64,000 nucleotides of DNA from Bacteriovoracaceae bacterium (GCA_019752535.1 JAIEMA010000013.1:1-64000), one strand, 5' to 3'; positions 10,499 through 19,446 are shown, counted from the stretch's first letter. Numbers and translations are program-made. The notes: generated by a model not told the origin, from the letters alone.

Positions 10499-10984
10499 TT
10501 ATATCCCAAATAAGCGATCCATTTCTGCATCAGAAATGTCGCTGAATAAATAACCTTCGCGCTTAATCGTTTTGACTTGCACGGATCTTTGCTGAGGAAG
10601 GCTGTCTAAGTAACGACAAAGCTTTTCCCCAAGTGAGTGAACTTGTCTTTTTAACAAAGCAGGATTCACACATCTCTCATAAATAGCAGCCAGATAAAAC
10701 GGCTGCTTTTTGTTGAACATTGGAAAAATAAAAACTCCACGATCTGTGCTGTCAAAAACGAATCGAAAATCTTGAAGTTCGCCTTGTCCCGCAACCTTGG
10801 CCATTGCTCCGGCCGCTTCCCACACACCACTACACAATGCCGCCAATGCTTGAGATTGTTGATCAGGGCGAGCATCCCAAACGAGAAGCCCATCTGTTCT
10901 TACAACAAACAATCTCAGTCCCACTGGTACTGAATGCTTATTCATAAAATCAGAGATATGAGCGTGTGTTTGTCCGTTAATCAT
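10499..10984 (-). CDS. Roadblock/LC7-domain protein, MglB-like
   Basis: [16 protein letters not shown]...[22 protein letters not shown] roadblock-like pattern; directly upstream of mglA. Confidence 0.65.
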   Translation of the reverse strand: MINGQTHAHISDFMNKHSVPVGLRLFVVRTDGLLVWDARPDQQSQALAALCSGVWEAAGAMAKVAGQGELQDFRFVFDSTDRGVFIFPMFNKKQPFYLAAIYERCVNPALLKRQVHSLGEKLCRYLDSLPQQRSVQVKTIKREGYLFSDISDAEMDRLFGI

Positions 10985-11580
10985 TAAAAACTTTTCCTGT
11001 TTTCTAATGCTTTACCAATTGTCATCGGATCTAAGTATTCAAGGCTTCCACCAATCGGCATCCCAAAACCGATTCTTTCGACACTAATCTCATTTGGAAG
11101 AACATGCTTAATGTAGGCGCATGTCGCATCACCCTCAATACTTGGATTAAGAGCTAAAACAACCACTTGTGTCTTGTGTAATCCGACGATGTCCAACAAC
11201 TTATTGATTCTTAGTTGGTCGGGTCCAATTCCTAATAATGGATTTAGAACTCCACCCAAAACTAAAAACCTTCCTTTGAACTGACCGCTCTTCTCAATGG
11301 CCAACAAGTCAGAAACTTGCTCGACCACGCAAAGAACATTCGCATCAGCACGTTTAGGATCTAAACAGAGTGAGCAAATTTTCTCATCTGTCCACATCCC
11401 ACACTCTTCACATTCGTTGAGATTCACAAGGGAACCCGTGGCCTTTGAAAATTTCTGCAAATCCTCAAGACGCCATTTCGTCATGGCCGTAACCATGCGA
11501 AGAGCAGACTTTTCTCCAACTCCTGGCAACTTACCAAGAACTGAGACAGCCTCTTTTACAACTTGAGGTAAATCAATCAT
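10984..11580 (-). CDS. recR: Recombination mediator RecR
   Basis: LGKLPGVGEKSALRM, CEECGMWTDEKICSLC zinc finger, Toprim-like LCVVEQVSDLLAIEKSGQFKGRFLVLGG. Confidence 0.96.
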   Translation of the reverse strand: MIDLPQVVKEAVSVLGKLPGVGEKSALRMVTAMTKWRLEDLQKFSKATGSLVNLNECEECGMWTDEKICSLCLDPKRADANVLCVVEQVSDLLAIEKSGQFKGRFLVLGGVLNPLLGIGPDQLRINKLLDIVGLHKTQVVVLALNPSIEGDATCAYIKHVLPNEISVERIGFGMPIGGSLEYLDPMTIGKALENRKSF

Positions 11581-11891
11581 TAAAACATTCCAGGCAATTT
11601 CATGCCGCCAGTAATTTTCGACATCGCATTTGTAACCATATCTTGAGATTGTTTTAAAGCTTGATTAACCGCCGTAAAAACAAGCTCTTCAAGTGTTTCA
11701 ACATCGTTAGGGTCTACAGCTTCTTTTAAAATTTTAATTGAGAGTAATTCTTGTTTTCCATTTACTCTCACCTTCACAGCGCCACCACCAGCAGAAGTTT
11801 CAACTTCTCTTTCTGCTAATTCATTTTGCAAGCTCGCCATTTTGGCTTGCATTTGTTGGGCTTGTTTCATCATTGCGCCTAAATCTTTCAT
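11580..11891 (-). CDS. ybaB: YbaB/EbfC nucleoid-associated protein
   Basis: MMKQAQQMQAKMASLQNELAEREVETSAGGGAVKVRVNGKQELLSIKI; position between dnaX and recR. Confidence 0.93.
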   Translation of the reverse strand: MKDLGAMMKQAQQMQAKMASLQNELAEREVETSAGGGAVKVRVNGKQELLSIKILKEAVDPNDVETLEELVFTAVNQALKQSQDMVTNAMSKITGGMKLPGMF

Positions 11892-13492
11892 AGCTTTTGA
11901 TCCTTTAAAATGACTTTATCCACTTTTGCATTAAACAAGCGCTCCGCTTCTTTAACAAAGGGATCATTTAAAATTTTTCCCCGACGATCTTCTAATTCAC
12001 TTTGTTGCTTTCTCATTTCTCGCTGATGAACAGTAGAGAAGCCAGTTCTCTCCATCTCCTCAGCTGTTACTTTTTCATACTTAATATTAATTTTAGTTTC
12101 TTCAACGCCATAAAACTTTGCAGCGTAATGACGAAGCTTTGGGGCCACTTCTAAGTCTTGAAGGTAATCCATTGGCATGCTTTCTTCTTCGGGAAAGCCA
12201 ATCGTTAAATAGACTGTACCCTCAACAAGCTCAGGCTTTTTTAAGAAATCACCTAACTCTAGGTTTGCCTTAATCGTTGGAGCATCACTCATTGCTTCGA
12301 TCAACATCTCAATTTTTGGACTTAATTCTTTAGGCTTTGAAACAACTTTGGCTGGCGCAATCTTAACTGATGGCTTTTCATTTTTAATAACAGCTCTATC
12401 CGGAGAGAGCATTTGTCTTCTTCTCGCTAATTTTTGCAAAACGAGATCGACCACCTTCTCAGGAGCAGGACTAGAAAGGGCCCAGCCACAATCTTTAGTG
12501 AAGGTTTCATATATCCAAAATAATTCTGAGTAGGTAATACCCGAGAGCGCATTTTCCGGAAGTAGATTTTCTTGATAAACTTCTGCAGAGTTATCAATCT
12601 TCTGGATAATTGAATAAAACGACTCAAGCATCTGATCGATGATTCTTTTAAGTTCAATATTTTCTTGAAGAAGATTTTGAAAAAGAGCCGAAGTTTCACT
12701 TGGGTTTTCACATAAGATAAATCCTATCAAATCTCTAATTGCACCAGTTTTCGCTAACCCGAGAGATTGATAAAAAACCGACTCGCTAATAGAATTCTCA
12801 CCCGCAAGACTCAACACTTGATCAAACAAGGATAATGTATCTCGAACTGAACCCTTGCCGTATTCTGCTAACTTTAAAACAAGAGAAGGATCCGTAAAAA
12901 CAATCTTCTCTTGGTCAGCGATAAATCTTATATGCTTAGCCAAAACATCAAGAGTGACATTCTTAAAATCAAATCGCTGGCATCTTGAAAGCACTGTACC
13001 CAATAGCTTATGGGCATCAGTTGTCGCAAAGACAAACAATGCGTGCGCTGGTGGCTCTTCAAGAGTTTTTAAGAGTGCATTGAAAGCTGCCGTTGAGAGC
13101 ATGTGCACTTCATCGATAACGTAAAGCTTATAAGCACCGCGAGCTGGTAGGTATCTTACGTTTTCAATAAGTTCGCGAATATTGTCGACGCTATTATTTG
13201 AGGCTCCATCGATTTCTAAATAATCGAGAGAATTTCCCGCTTCAATATCTTTGCATGAAATACATTGAAGACATGGGTTCATGTCGCTTGATCTATTTTC
13301 ACATCGAATAGCTTTCGCAAAGAGACGTGCGATAGATGTCTTTCCAACTCCTCGCGTACCTGTAAATAGATAGGCGTGAGCTAGTTTTCCAGATTTAAGT
13401 GAGTTCTGCAGAGAGCGCGTAACATGCTCTTGGCCAACCACTTCTTCGAAACGTTTAGGTCGCCATTTTCTGGCAAGGACCTGATATGACAT
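11888..13492 (-). CDS. dnaX: DNA polymerase III subunits tau/gamma
   Basis: YQVLARKWRPKRFEEVVGQEHV, GTRGVGKTSIARLFAKA, C4 zinc motif, YVIDEVHMLSTAAFNALLKTLEEPP. Confidence 0.97.
   Translation of the reverse strand: MSYQVLARKWRPKRFEEVVGQEHVTRSLQNSLKSGKLAHAYLFTGTRGVGKTSIARLFAKAIRCENRSSDMNPCLQCISCKDIEAGNSLDYLEIDGASNNSVDNIRELIENVRYLPARGAYKLYVIDEVHMLSTAAFNALLKTLEEPPAHALFVFATTDAHKLLGTVLSRCQRFDFKNVTLDVLAKHIRFIADQEKIVFTDPSLVLKLAEYGKGSVRDTLSLFDQVLSLAGENSISESVFYQSLGLAKTGAIRDLIGFILCENPSETSALFQNLLQENIELKRIIDQMLESFYSIIQKIDNSAEVYQENLLPENALSGITYSELFWIYETFTKDCGWALSSPAPEKVVDLVLQKLARRRQMLSPDRAVIKNEKPSVKIAPAKVVSKPKELSPKIEMLIEAMSDAPTIKANLELGDFLKKPELVEGTVYLTIGFPEEESMPMDYLQDLEVAPKLRHYAAKFYGVEETKINIKYEKVTAEEMERTGFSTVHQREMRKQQSELEDRRGKILNDPFVKEAERLFNAKVDKVILKDQKL
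12236..12254 (-). promoter_or_regulatory. Putative programmed -1 ribosomal frameshift element in dnaX (SD-like AGGTGA, slippery A-AAA-AAG)
   Basis: Minus strand reads AGGTGA TTTCT TA AAA AAG CC TGA. In dnaX frame: TTA AAA AAG CCT GAG; -1 frame after the slip: GCC TGA. Confidence 0.6.
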
Positions 13493-13633
13493 AAGTCTCC
13501 AAAATCACAGGACGTCAAAGAGGCCACAAAATAGGGGAGTGTGGTGCTAGCGTCAATGCGCGACTGCACAATAATAGAGAGAAAAGAGCGAAAGTAAGAT
13601 GATTTTAGAGAGACTAAACAATCATTGTGACAT

Positions 13634-13730
13634 TAGTGGCCTGGAACCAAACACAACCAACCAATCCACTACCGTTGCTTCGTTCCCGACCTGGCGGAGT
13701 TTATGGCAGCTGGATCATCTGGCCCAGACC
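13634..13730 (-). ncRNA. ffs: Signal recognition particle RNA (4.5S / small SRP RNA)
   Basis: Minus strand contains CCGCCAGGTCGGGAACGAAGCAACGG: CAGG/AGCA symmetric loop, UCG/CGA stem and GGAA tetraloop of SRP domain IV. Terminal helix GGUCUGG (13730-13724) / CCAGGCC (13644-13638). Located just upstream of dnaX. Confidence 0.88.
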
Positions 13731-13736
13731 GAGGAC

Positions 13737-13766
13737 ATCCTAAAGTGTCTCAGAGGTTTATGTCAA
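13737..13766 (-). promoter_or_regulatory. Putative sigma70-type promoter for SRP RNA
   Basis: Minus strand TTGACA (13766-13761), 18-nt spacer, TAGGAT (13742-13737), 7 nt before the predicted RNA 5' end at 13730. Confidence 0.5.
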
Positions 13767-13818
13767 AGGCACACTTGCGATATAATAGTCTCTCATTCTA
13801 ACGCGCACGATCGGAGAC

Positions 13819-14715
13819 GTGATGAAATTATTAATATTTGTATTTCTTTTTACACTTGGGGCTTGCGCCTCGAGTCACGCAACAAATAAACAATTAATCA
13901 CTGTTGCTTCACTAAATTTAAAAATTAGCGGAGACAACCACATTATTGAACACACTCAACACTTGGGCAAAGTAATGGCCGAGGCTCGCAAGAAAGGTGC
14001 GGATTACCTTCTTTTGCCGGAGCTCGTAGTGCTAGATATGTTTCCGGGAAATCCCAAGGATGAGAACATCCCCATGCTCCTTGATGCTGCTGCAAAATAT
14101 AGTGACTCGTTTGTGAAGCGAGTTGCAGATTATGCAAAAGAAAATTCTATCAATGTCATTGGCGCAAGTTTTATCGTGACAGAAAAAAACTCTTACAAAA
14201 ATCGCGCTCTCTTCATATCAAATAAAGGCAAGGTCCATTTCCAAGACAAAATCCAACCCACCCCTTGGGAGAAAAAGCATTCTTTTGTAGGAGGCAAGGA
14301 AATCACTCTTTATAAGACAGATGATTTCAACTTTGTGATCCTCACCTGTCACGATGCCGAGTTTCCGGGAATCAGTCTTAAAATTTCAAAAATGAATCCA
14401 GAGGTGATATTCGTTCCCTCACAAACAGATGACGTAGAAGGAATGAATCGCGTTCGCATCACTTCACATGCAAGGGCCATTGAAAATATGTCTTATGTGG
14501 TTATGACTGGGGCCTCAAGCAAGAAAGATGCTCCCTGGCACTCATATGTGGGAAGAAATTATCTTTTCACTCCGGAAAATAGATATTTTCCTCACAAAGA
14601 AGAGACTCTTAGCTCCCTTGATGAGGAGCTCACTCTATATAAAATCGATTTGGCTAAACTAAGAGAAGCAAGAAAAGATATAAAGCAGGTTTATCCAGCG
14701 AGAGATCAAATATAA
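13819..14715 (+). CDS. Carbon-nitrogen hydrolase (nitrilase superfamily), predicted lipoprotein
   Basis: Lipobox-like LFTLGAC signal; catalytic E (LLLPELVV), K (DKIQPTPWEKK) and C (LTCHDAEFPG) regions of the nitrilase fold. Confidence 0.85.
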   Translation: MMKLLIFVFLFTLGACASSHATNKQLITVASLNLKISGDNHIIEHTQHLGKVMAEARKKGADYLLLPELVVLDMFPGNPKDENIPMLLDAAAKYSDSFVKRVADYAKENSINVIGASFIVTEKNSYKNRALFISNKGKVHFQDKIQPTPWEKKHSFVGGKEITLYKTDDFNFVILTCHDAEFPGISLKISKMNPEVIFVPSQTDDVEGMNRVRITSHARAIENMSYVVMTGASSKKDAPWHSYVGRNYLFTPENRYFPHKEETLSSLDEELTLYKIDLAKLREARKDIKQVYPARDQI

Positions 14716-14716
14716 A

Positions 14717-14807
14717 TGGCGGAGAATGAGAGATTCGAACTCTCGAACGGCTTTTGACCGTTACACGCTTTCCAAGCGTGCTCCATCAACCACTCGGACA
14801 ATTCTCC
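14717..14807 (-). tRNA. tRNA-Ser(GGA)
   Basis: Minus strand GGAGAAT...CGCTTGGAAAGCG...long variable arm...GGTTCGAA-type T arm...ATTCTCCGCCA; acceptor GGAGAAU/AUUCUCC; encoded CCA. Confidence 0.95.
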
Positions 14808-14865
14808 GCAAAAGAACAAGATGAGATGGATAATTTTTTTAACATGTAGACATAAAAATGTCTAT

Positions 14866-15390
14866 TTAGACTGAGCCGTGAGAAGCCCTTCGCTGTTTAA
14901 AAAAATCTGATAACTGTTTAGAACATTCGAAATGCATCACTCCACCCATCACAGAGAAGCGATGATTAAGTCTTTGATCATTATGGAGAGGGTAGCCCAA
15001 GCTTATAGCGCCACCTTTTCTATCATAAGCTCCAAATATAACTTGAGACAGTCGCGCTTGACCGATCGCAGAGAGACACATGGGGCATGGCTCTAGAGTG
15101 ACATAAAGTCGACAATCGTTTAGTCGCCAAGAATTTAATTTTTTTGAAGCTTCTTGGATTGCAAGAATTTCTGCATGCCCGCAGGCATCGTGCGCTGTCT
15201 CTTTTAAGTTATGTGTCCTCGCAAGAATTTCTCCCTTGCTATCCACAATGACGGCACCGATAGGTACCTCTTGCAGCTTCCATGCAAGATCGGCCTGCTC
15301 CAAAGAGAGCTTCATAAACCACAAATGGTCCTCAAGTTTTTCACTGAAGGGCATCAAATTTTGATCTAATTTTGAGTTTTTTACTTTCAT
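14866..15390 (-). CDS. tadA: tRNA-specific adenosine deaminase
   Basis: GHAEILAIQEA and EPCPMCLSAIGQARL deaminase zinc motifs. N-terminus uncertain; an internal Met start is possible. Confidence 0.88.
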   Translation of the reverse strand: MKVKNSKLDQNLMPFSEKLEDHLWFMKLSLEQADLAWKLQEVPIGAVIVDSKGEILARTHNLKETAHDACGHAEILAIQEASKKLNSWRLNDCRLYVTLEPCPMCLSAIGQARLSQVIFGAYDRKGGAISLGYPLHNDQRLNHRFSVMGGVMHFECSKQLSDFFKQRRASHGSV

Positions 15391-16069
15391 TCCAATAATT
15401 TGAAAGAAGTTTAAGTCTTTGCCTCTGTTCTAGATCATTGCTGTCGAAACGGACACCATAAATAAAAGCTCGACCCAAAATAGGCTCTTTTCGGCTCACG
15501 ACCTGGGCTTTCATGCCGAATTTTTGTGACATTACATCAGTAGAAATATTAATCCATGAGCCTATTGGAATAGCAGAAAACATCACCACACAACCAGCAC
15601 CACGCCTTAGATCTGTGAGACGTGCTTTGTGACCTGAATCCCCAAGCTCGACCCAAATTCTGATGTCAGGACGAAATCTAAAATCATATTCCCACCATTG
15701 CACCATTGGATAATAGAGGGGTGAAGAGATTTGCCAAGCCGCTAAAGCGAGAGACAGGATAGCAAAGAAATACCAAATGGCAGTCAGAGAATTATCCAGA
15801 ATTAAAGCATTTCTAAAAAAAGCAACGCTATAAAACAAAAGCAAAATGATAGTGAGGCTCCAAAAAGTATTCAAAAGATTTTTGAGTGCTCTTAAATGAA
15901 AATTCAGCGTCACAATCAATAATGCGAACTGGGCCACAAATGTTAAGTTCAGGACAAAACGTCCCGCTAAGGATTCGCCCCAAAAACCAAATACCGCAAA
16001 GAGACTTTGCAAAATACAGAGTAGCCAAACTCGATTAAAGGTATCTTTTAAATTCAGCTGAAGTTTCAT
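15341..16069 (-). CDS. Multi-TM membrane protein with possible C-terminal PilZ domain
   Basis: About four TM helices, then RIWVELGDSGHKARLTDLRRGAGCVVMFSAIPIGSWINIS, resembling the PilZ beta-barrel core. Confidence 0.45.
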   Translation of the reverse strand: MKLQLNLKDTFNRVWLLCILQSLFAVFGFWGESLAGRFVLNLTFVAQFALLIVTLNFHLRALKNLLNTFWSLTIILLLFYSVAFFRNALILDNSLTAIWYFFAILSLALAAWQISSPLYYPMVQWWEYDFRFRPDIRIWVELGDSGHKARLTDLRRGAGCVVMFSAIPIGSWINISTDVMSQKFGMKAQVVSRKEPILGRAFIYGVRFDSNDLEQRQRLKLLSNYWNESKKLKIRSKFDALQ

Positions 16070-17418
16070 AACTCAATTGTCTTATGTGAAAGGATTTCAC
16101 TCAATGAAATTCCTCTTACAATAATAAATTTATTTTCTCCAGGTGCGACCGTCTCCTCACCATTATAGAGCGCTGAATTCGTGATCCAGCATACGTTATC
16201 GTTTGGTAGACTCTTATCCCAGTCCCAGTATTCAAACTGATTCAGTCGGGACCCTACATTCAGAGAAGGCACGTTTTTCTTAAGGTAAAAACTCAACTTT
16301 GAGGCAAATTGATATCTATTCGCGGCCAAATGACATCCAGGTGTTTTTTCCTCAATAGATTGAGCCCATCTCTCCCATCCGTGAAATTCATTCACTCTCT
16401 TTATTAATTTTGAGCTCGCTGGAATGGTTATTATCACCTTTGAAAGAACGACGATAAATATTCCAATTCCAGCCAATATTCTAAAGCTCCTCGCTTTAGC
16501 CCATTCTAGATTTCTTAGGGCCAAAAATAATATGAGGGGAATACCTGCAGCGACAGTCCAGTTGGCTTCCACTTTTTTACTGAAGGTCGAAAGAAAAAAG
16601 AAGGCCGGAACAAAAATGGCCATAAACTTAAGACTTCTTTCAAACTCACTCTTTGATTTAAGTGAAACTAGTTTTTTCCACAGCCAAGGTCCAACAAATA
16701 TTCCAGGAAGAAATATTTGGAGGGCGATATATTCAAGGGGCTGCTTCCAACCCAAACCGACTTTGGGGCGATCTATAACATGATATTTAAAAGTCGAAAA
16801 CCCATGATCCCATTGCCAATAGACATGAGGCAAGAAGAGGGCTCCTCCGAAAATTGCAGCAATCCAGAACCGGTAATCTTTGAGAAGCCTTGGAAGCGCA
16901 AGCACTGTGGCCACAACAAAAAGTATTCCGTGATATTTGCTATAGAGTAGGGCAGAGGTGGTAAAAGCAATAAGTGATATGGACTTAGCATTCTCATTTT
17001 TCAAAAACTGAAAAAGACTCCAAAGCCAAAGGCAGCTAAGTATGACAAGTGGTCCGTCGGGAATGGCAAAAACTCCACTGAAGGCGAGGAGTGGAAATGC
17101 ATTAAAGCCGTACCACACAAACCAACTATTTTCTTTTGGAACAAGTTTAGAGATGAGCCAAGCTGAAAACTGAACGAGGACAATATACCCTAAGCGAACA
17201 CCAATTTCGCCAGGTATCCATGAGGTTAAAGCAATTATCCAGGCAGTCATAGGCGGATGATCGAAATAGCCCCAAGCAAGATTCTTGGAAAAAAGCCAGT
17301 AATAGGCTTCATCGTGGGCCAACTCAGTTCCAAACGCAACGAGGAGATTGCTCACCAAGAGAAGTATGGGATAGAAGTGAGCTTGAATCTTGTCAAAAAC
17401 TTTAGTGCGTGAAATCAT
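16066..17418 (-). CDS. Glycosyltransferase family 39 / ArnT-PMT-like membrane protein
   Basis: HDEAYYWLFSKNLAWGYFDHPPMTAWIIAL motif, multiple TM helices. Start taken as MISRTKVF. Confidence 0.85.
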   Translation of the reverse strand: MISRTKVFDKIQAHFYPILLLVSNLLVAFGTELAHDEAYYWLFSKNLAWGYFDHPPMTAWIIALTSWIPGEIGVRLGYIVLVQFSAWLISKLVPKENSWFVWYGFNAFPLLAFSGVFAIPDGPLVILSCLWLWSLFQFLKNENAKSISLIAFTTSALLYSKYHGILFVVATVLALPRLLKDYRFWIAAIFGGALFLPHVYWQWDHGFSTFKYHVIDRPKVGLGWKQPLEYIALQIFLPGIFVGPWLWKKLVSLKSKSEFERSLKFMAIFVPAFFFLSTFSKKVEANWTVAAGIPLILFLALRNLEWAKARSFRILAGIGIFIVVLSKVIITIPASSKLIKRVNEFHGWERWAQSIEEKTPGCHLAANRYQFASKLSFYLKKNVPSLNVGSRLNQFEYWDWDKSLPNDNVCWITNSALYNGEETVAPGENKFIIVRGISLSEILSHKTIEL

Positions 17419-17448
17419 GTGCCAGTATTCTCTCAAAAGGACCCACTC

Positions 17449-18165
17449 TTGTCTCGTAATCTTGTCATCATTCCCACTTATAATGAACGCGGGAATATAA
17501 ATAAAATGATTCACGAGATCGAACGTACTGCGCCAGGCACCGAGCTTCTTATTATTGATGACGGCTCTCCTGATGGCACTGCTTCAATTGTTAAAGAACT
17601 TCAAGCGTCGAAATCATTTATTCATTTGCATGAAAGAAAGGGAAAGCTCGGACTAGGAACGGCTTACATCATGGGGTTTGGTTGGGCCCTAGAAAACAAG
17701 TTTGATAAAGTTGTAACCATGGACTGCGATTTCTCGCATGACCCAGAAAACTTAGCGATGATGTTTTCTACTCTCGATGACAATGAATTGGTTGTGGGTT
17801 CAAGATACGTCAATGGCATTAGAATTATGAATTGGCCATTTAGTCGCTTACTGCTCTCTTATGGAGCTTCTCTTTACACTCGAATCATAACAGGAATTCC
17901 GTTTTATGACCCAACCGGTGGTTTTAATGGCTACACAGCTAGAGCCTTACAGAATTTAAATTTAAAAAAGATTTTCTCTGTTGGTTATGCTTTTCAAATT
18001 GAACTTAAATATAAAGTTTGGAGCAAGGGATTTAGATGCAAGGAAGTTCCTATCGTTTTCTGGGAGCGTACTGAAGGAGCATCAAAGATGGGGAAAAATA
18101 TTATTTTTGAAGCCGTCATCAATGTGATTCGTCTTCGTTTAAAAAAATCTCTAGGAAGTCTTTAG
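17449..18165 (+). CDS. Polyprenol monophosphomannose synthase-like GT2 glycosyltransferase (DPM1-like)
   Basis: VIIPTYNERGNI, LLIIDDGSPDGTA, MDCDFSHDPE, DPTGGFNGY. TTG start at 17449 has SD-like AAAAGGA upstream; ORF track uses GTG at 17419. Confidence 0.88.
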   Translation: MSRNLVIIPTYNERGNINKMIHEIERTAPGTELLIIDDGSPDGTASIVKELQASKSFIHLHERKGKLGLGTAYIMGFGWALENKFDKVVTMDCDFSHDPENLAMMFSTLDDNELVVGSRYVNGIRIMNWPFSRLLLSYGASLYTRIITGIPFYDPTGGFNGYTARALQNLNLKKIFSVGYAFQIELKYKVWSKGFRCKEVPIVFWERTEGASKMGKNIIFEAVINVIRLRLKKSLGSL

Positions 18166-18167
18166 TT

Positions 18168-18734
18168 ATGGGTGTTCATCCCATCGAAAGAGATGTCTTC
18201 CTTTTTTTGAATGGCTTGAATTTCTCACTTCTCAATCCTGTGATGGTTTTCTTTTCTAGCTTTCTACCCTGGATTCCACTTTCAGTTATTCTTATGTGGA
18301 TCGTCACAAAGAAGCTTGGGAGAAAGAGTTTTTTTCCCGTTTTCATTTTAGCCCTCTTGCTTCTAGCTGTTGTGGATACATCCACTTCACATATATTTAA
18401 GATTTTCTTTCAAAGATTGAGACCTTGCAGAATGCCCGAATTTGACTCTCTCATCAATAATTTTGGGCAACGCTGTGGTGGAAAATATGGCTTCTTCTCC
18501 TCCCATGCAGCGAACTCAATGGCCCTTACTTATTTTTTAATGGGATTTGTAAAAGATCAAAAGAGAATATGCTTCACTGTTTATTTTATCGTTTTCCTCG
18601 TGGCCTATAGTCGCATTTATCTTGCTGTCCATTTCCCTTTGGATATTATTGTTGGGATTCTCTGGGGCGCCTCAATCGCTCATGCTTGGAGATGGGTGGC
18701 CAGGCATTCACCTATGGTGCCAAGCGCTCCTTAA
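18168..18734 (+). CDS. PAP2-superfamily membrane phosphatase
   Basis: KIFFQRLRPCR, GFFSSHAANSMA and YSRIYLAVHFPLDIIVG phosphatase motifs. Confidence 0.9.
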   Translation: MGVHPIERDVFLFLNGLNFSLLNPVMVFFSSFLPWIPLSVILMWIVTKKLGRKSFFPVFILALLLLAVVDTSTSHIFKIFFQRLRPCRMPEFDSLINNFGQRCGGKYGFFSSHAANSMALTYFLMGFVKDQKRICFTVYFIVFLVAYSRIYLAVHFPLDIIVGILWGASIAHAWRWVARHSPMVPSAP

Positions 18735-19359
18735 TCCAATCGCTACCCACTTTTCGATAACAGATACGATCATGCATCCTGTTTTCTCTACCTTGCCAGA
18801 ACTCCCAGAGTGTCGGCTTAATAATAAATCCACCCCAATTGCTAGGACGTGGAATTTCAAGACCCTGATATTTTAATTCACAGCTTTTAAATTTCTCCTC
18901 GAGTTCTTCACGGTTTTTCACCACACTCCCTTGAGGAGAAGCGATGGCCCCAATCTGACTTCCTCGAGGGCGAGATTTAAAGTATTCATCAGATAATTGA
19001 GCTGAGGCTTTTTCAATTATTCCTTGAATTCGAACTTGTCTTTGAAGGGGAAGCCAAAGAAAGTTTGCGGCGACTTTTGCACTTGATTGCATCTGTTTTG
19101 CCTTAGGTGAATCATAATTAGAGTAAAAAATTAGGCCTTCTTCTTGGATGCCTTTAAAGAGCACAACCCTAGATGAGATTTCGTCACCCAAAGAGGTTGA
19201 AAGAACAAATGCATTGGGCTCATCACATTCTGCCTTAACAGCTTCGTGAAACCAGACATCAAACTGCTCGATCGGCCTTGGGGCCGTGTCAGATCGTCTA
19301 AGTTCTCCTAATTTATAGGAAATTCTCAGGTTTTGTAGATCTTCTTGGCTCATTCCCAT
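18712..19359 (-). CDS. pdxH: Pyridoxamine 5'-phosphate oxidase
   Basis: SSRVVLFKGIQEEGLIFYSNYDSPKA, SRPRGSQIGAIASPQG, RPSNWGGFIIKP, WQGRENRMHDR. Confidence 0.95.
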   Translation of the reverse strand: MGMSQEDLQNLRISYKLGELRRSDTAPRPIEQFDVWFHEAVKAECDEPNAFVLSTSLGDEISSRVVLFKGIQEEGLIFYSNYDSPKAKQMQSSAKVAANFLWLPLQRQVRIQGIIEKASAQLSDEYFKSRPRGSQIGAIASPQGSVVKNREELEEKFKSCELKYQGLEIPRPSNWGGFIIKPTLWEFWQGRENRMHDRICYRKVGSDWIKERLAP

Positions 19360-19446
19360 GGCTATCTCCTGTCATTATTACTCAAAGGCTATCTATGATA
19401 ATTAAAATTTAATATAATCAATCTATATAAAGATACGGAGTTATTC

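Noticed and set aside
13599-13889. 96-aa plus-strand ORF
   Set aside because: Lies across the minus-strand SRP RNA and the nitrilase start; no protein-like features.
18712-18734. Convergent 3' overlap of the PAP2 and pdxH genes
   Set aside because: Short tail-to-tail overlaps are common in compact genomes; similar ones occur at 19692-19695 and 22102-22109.
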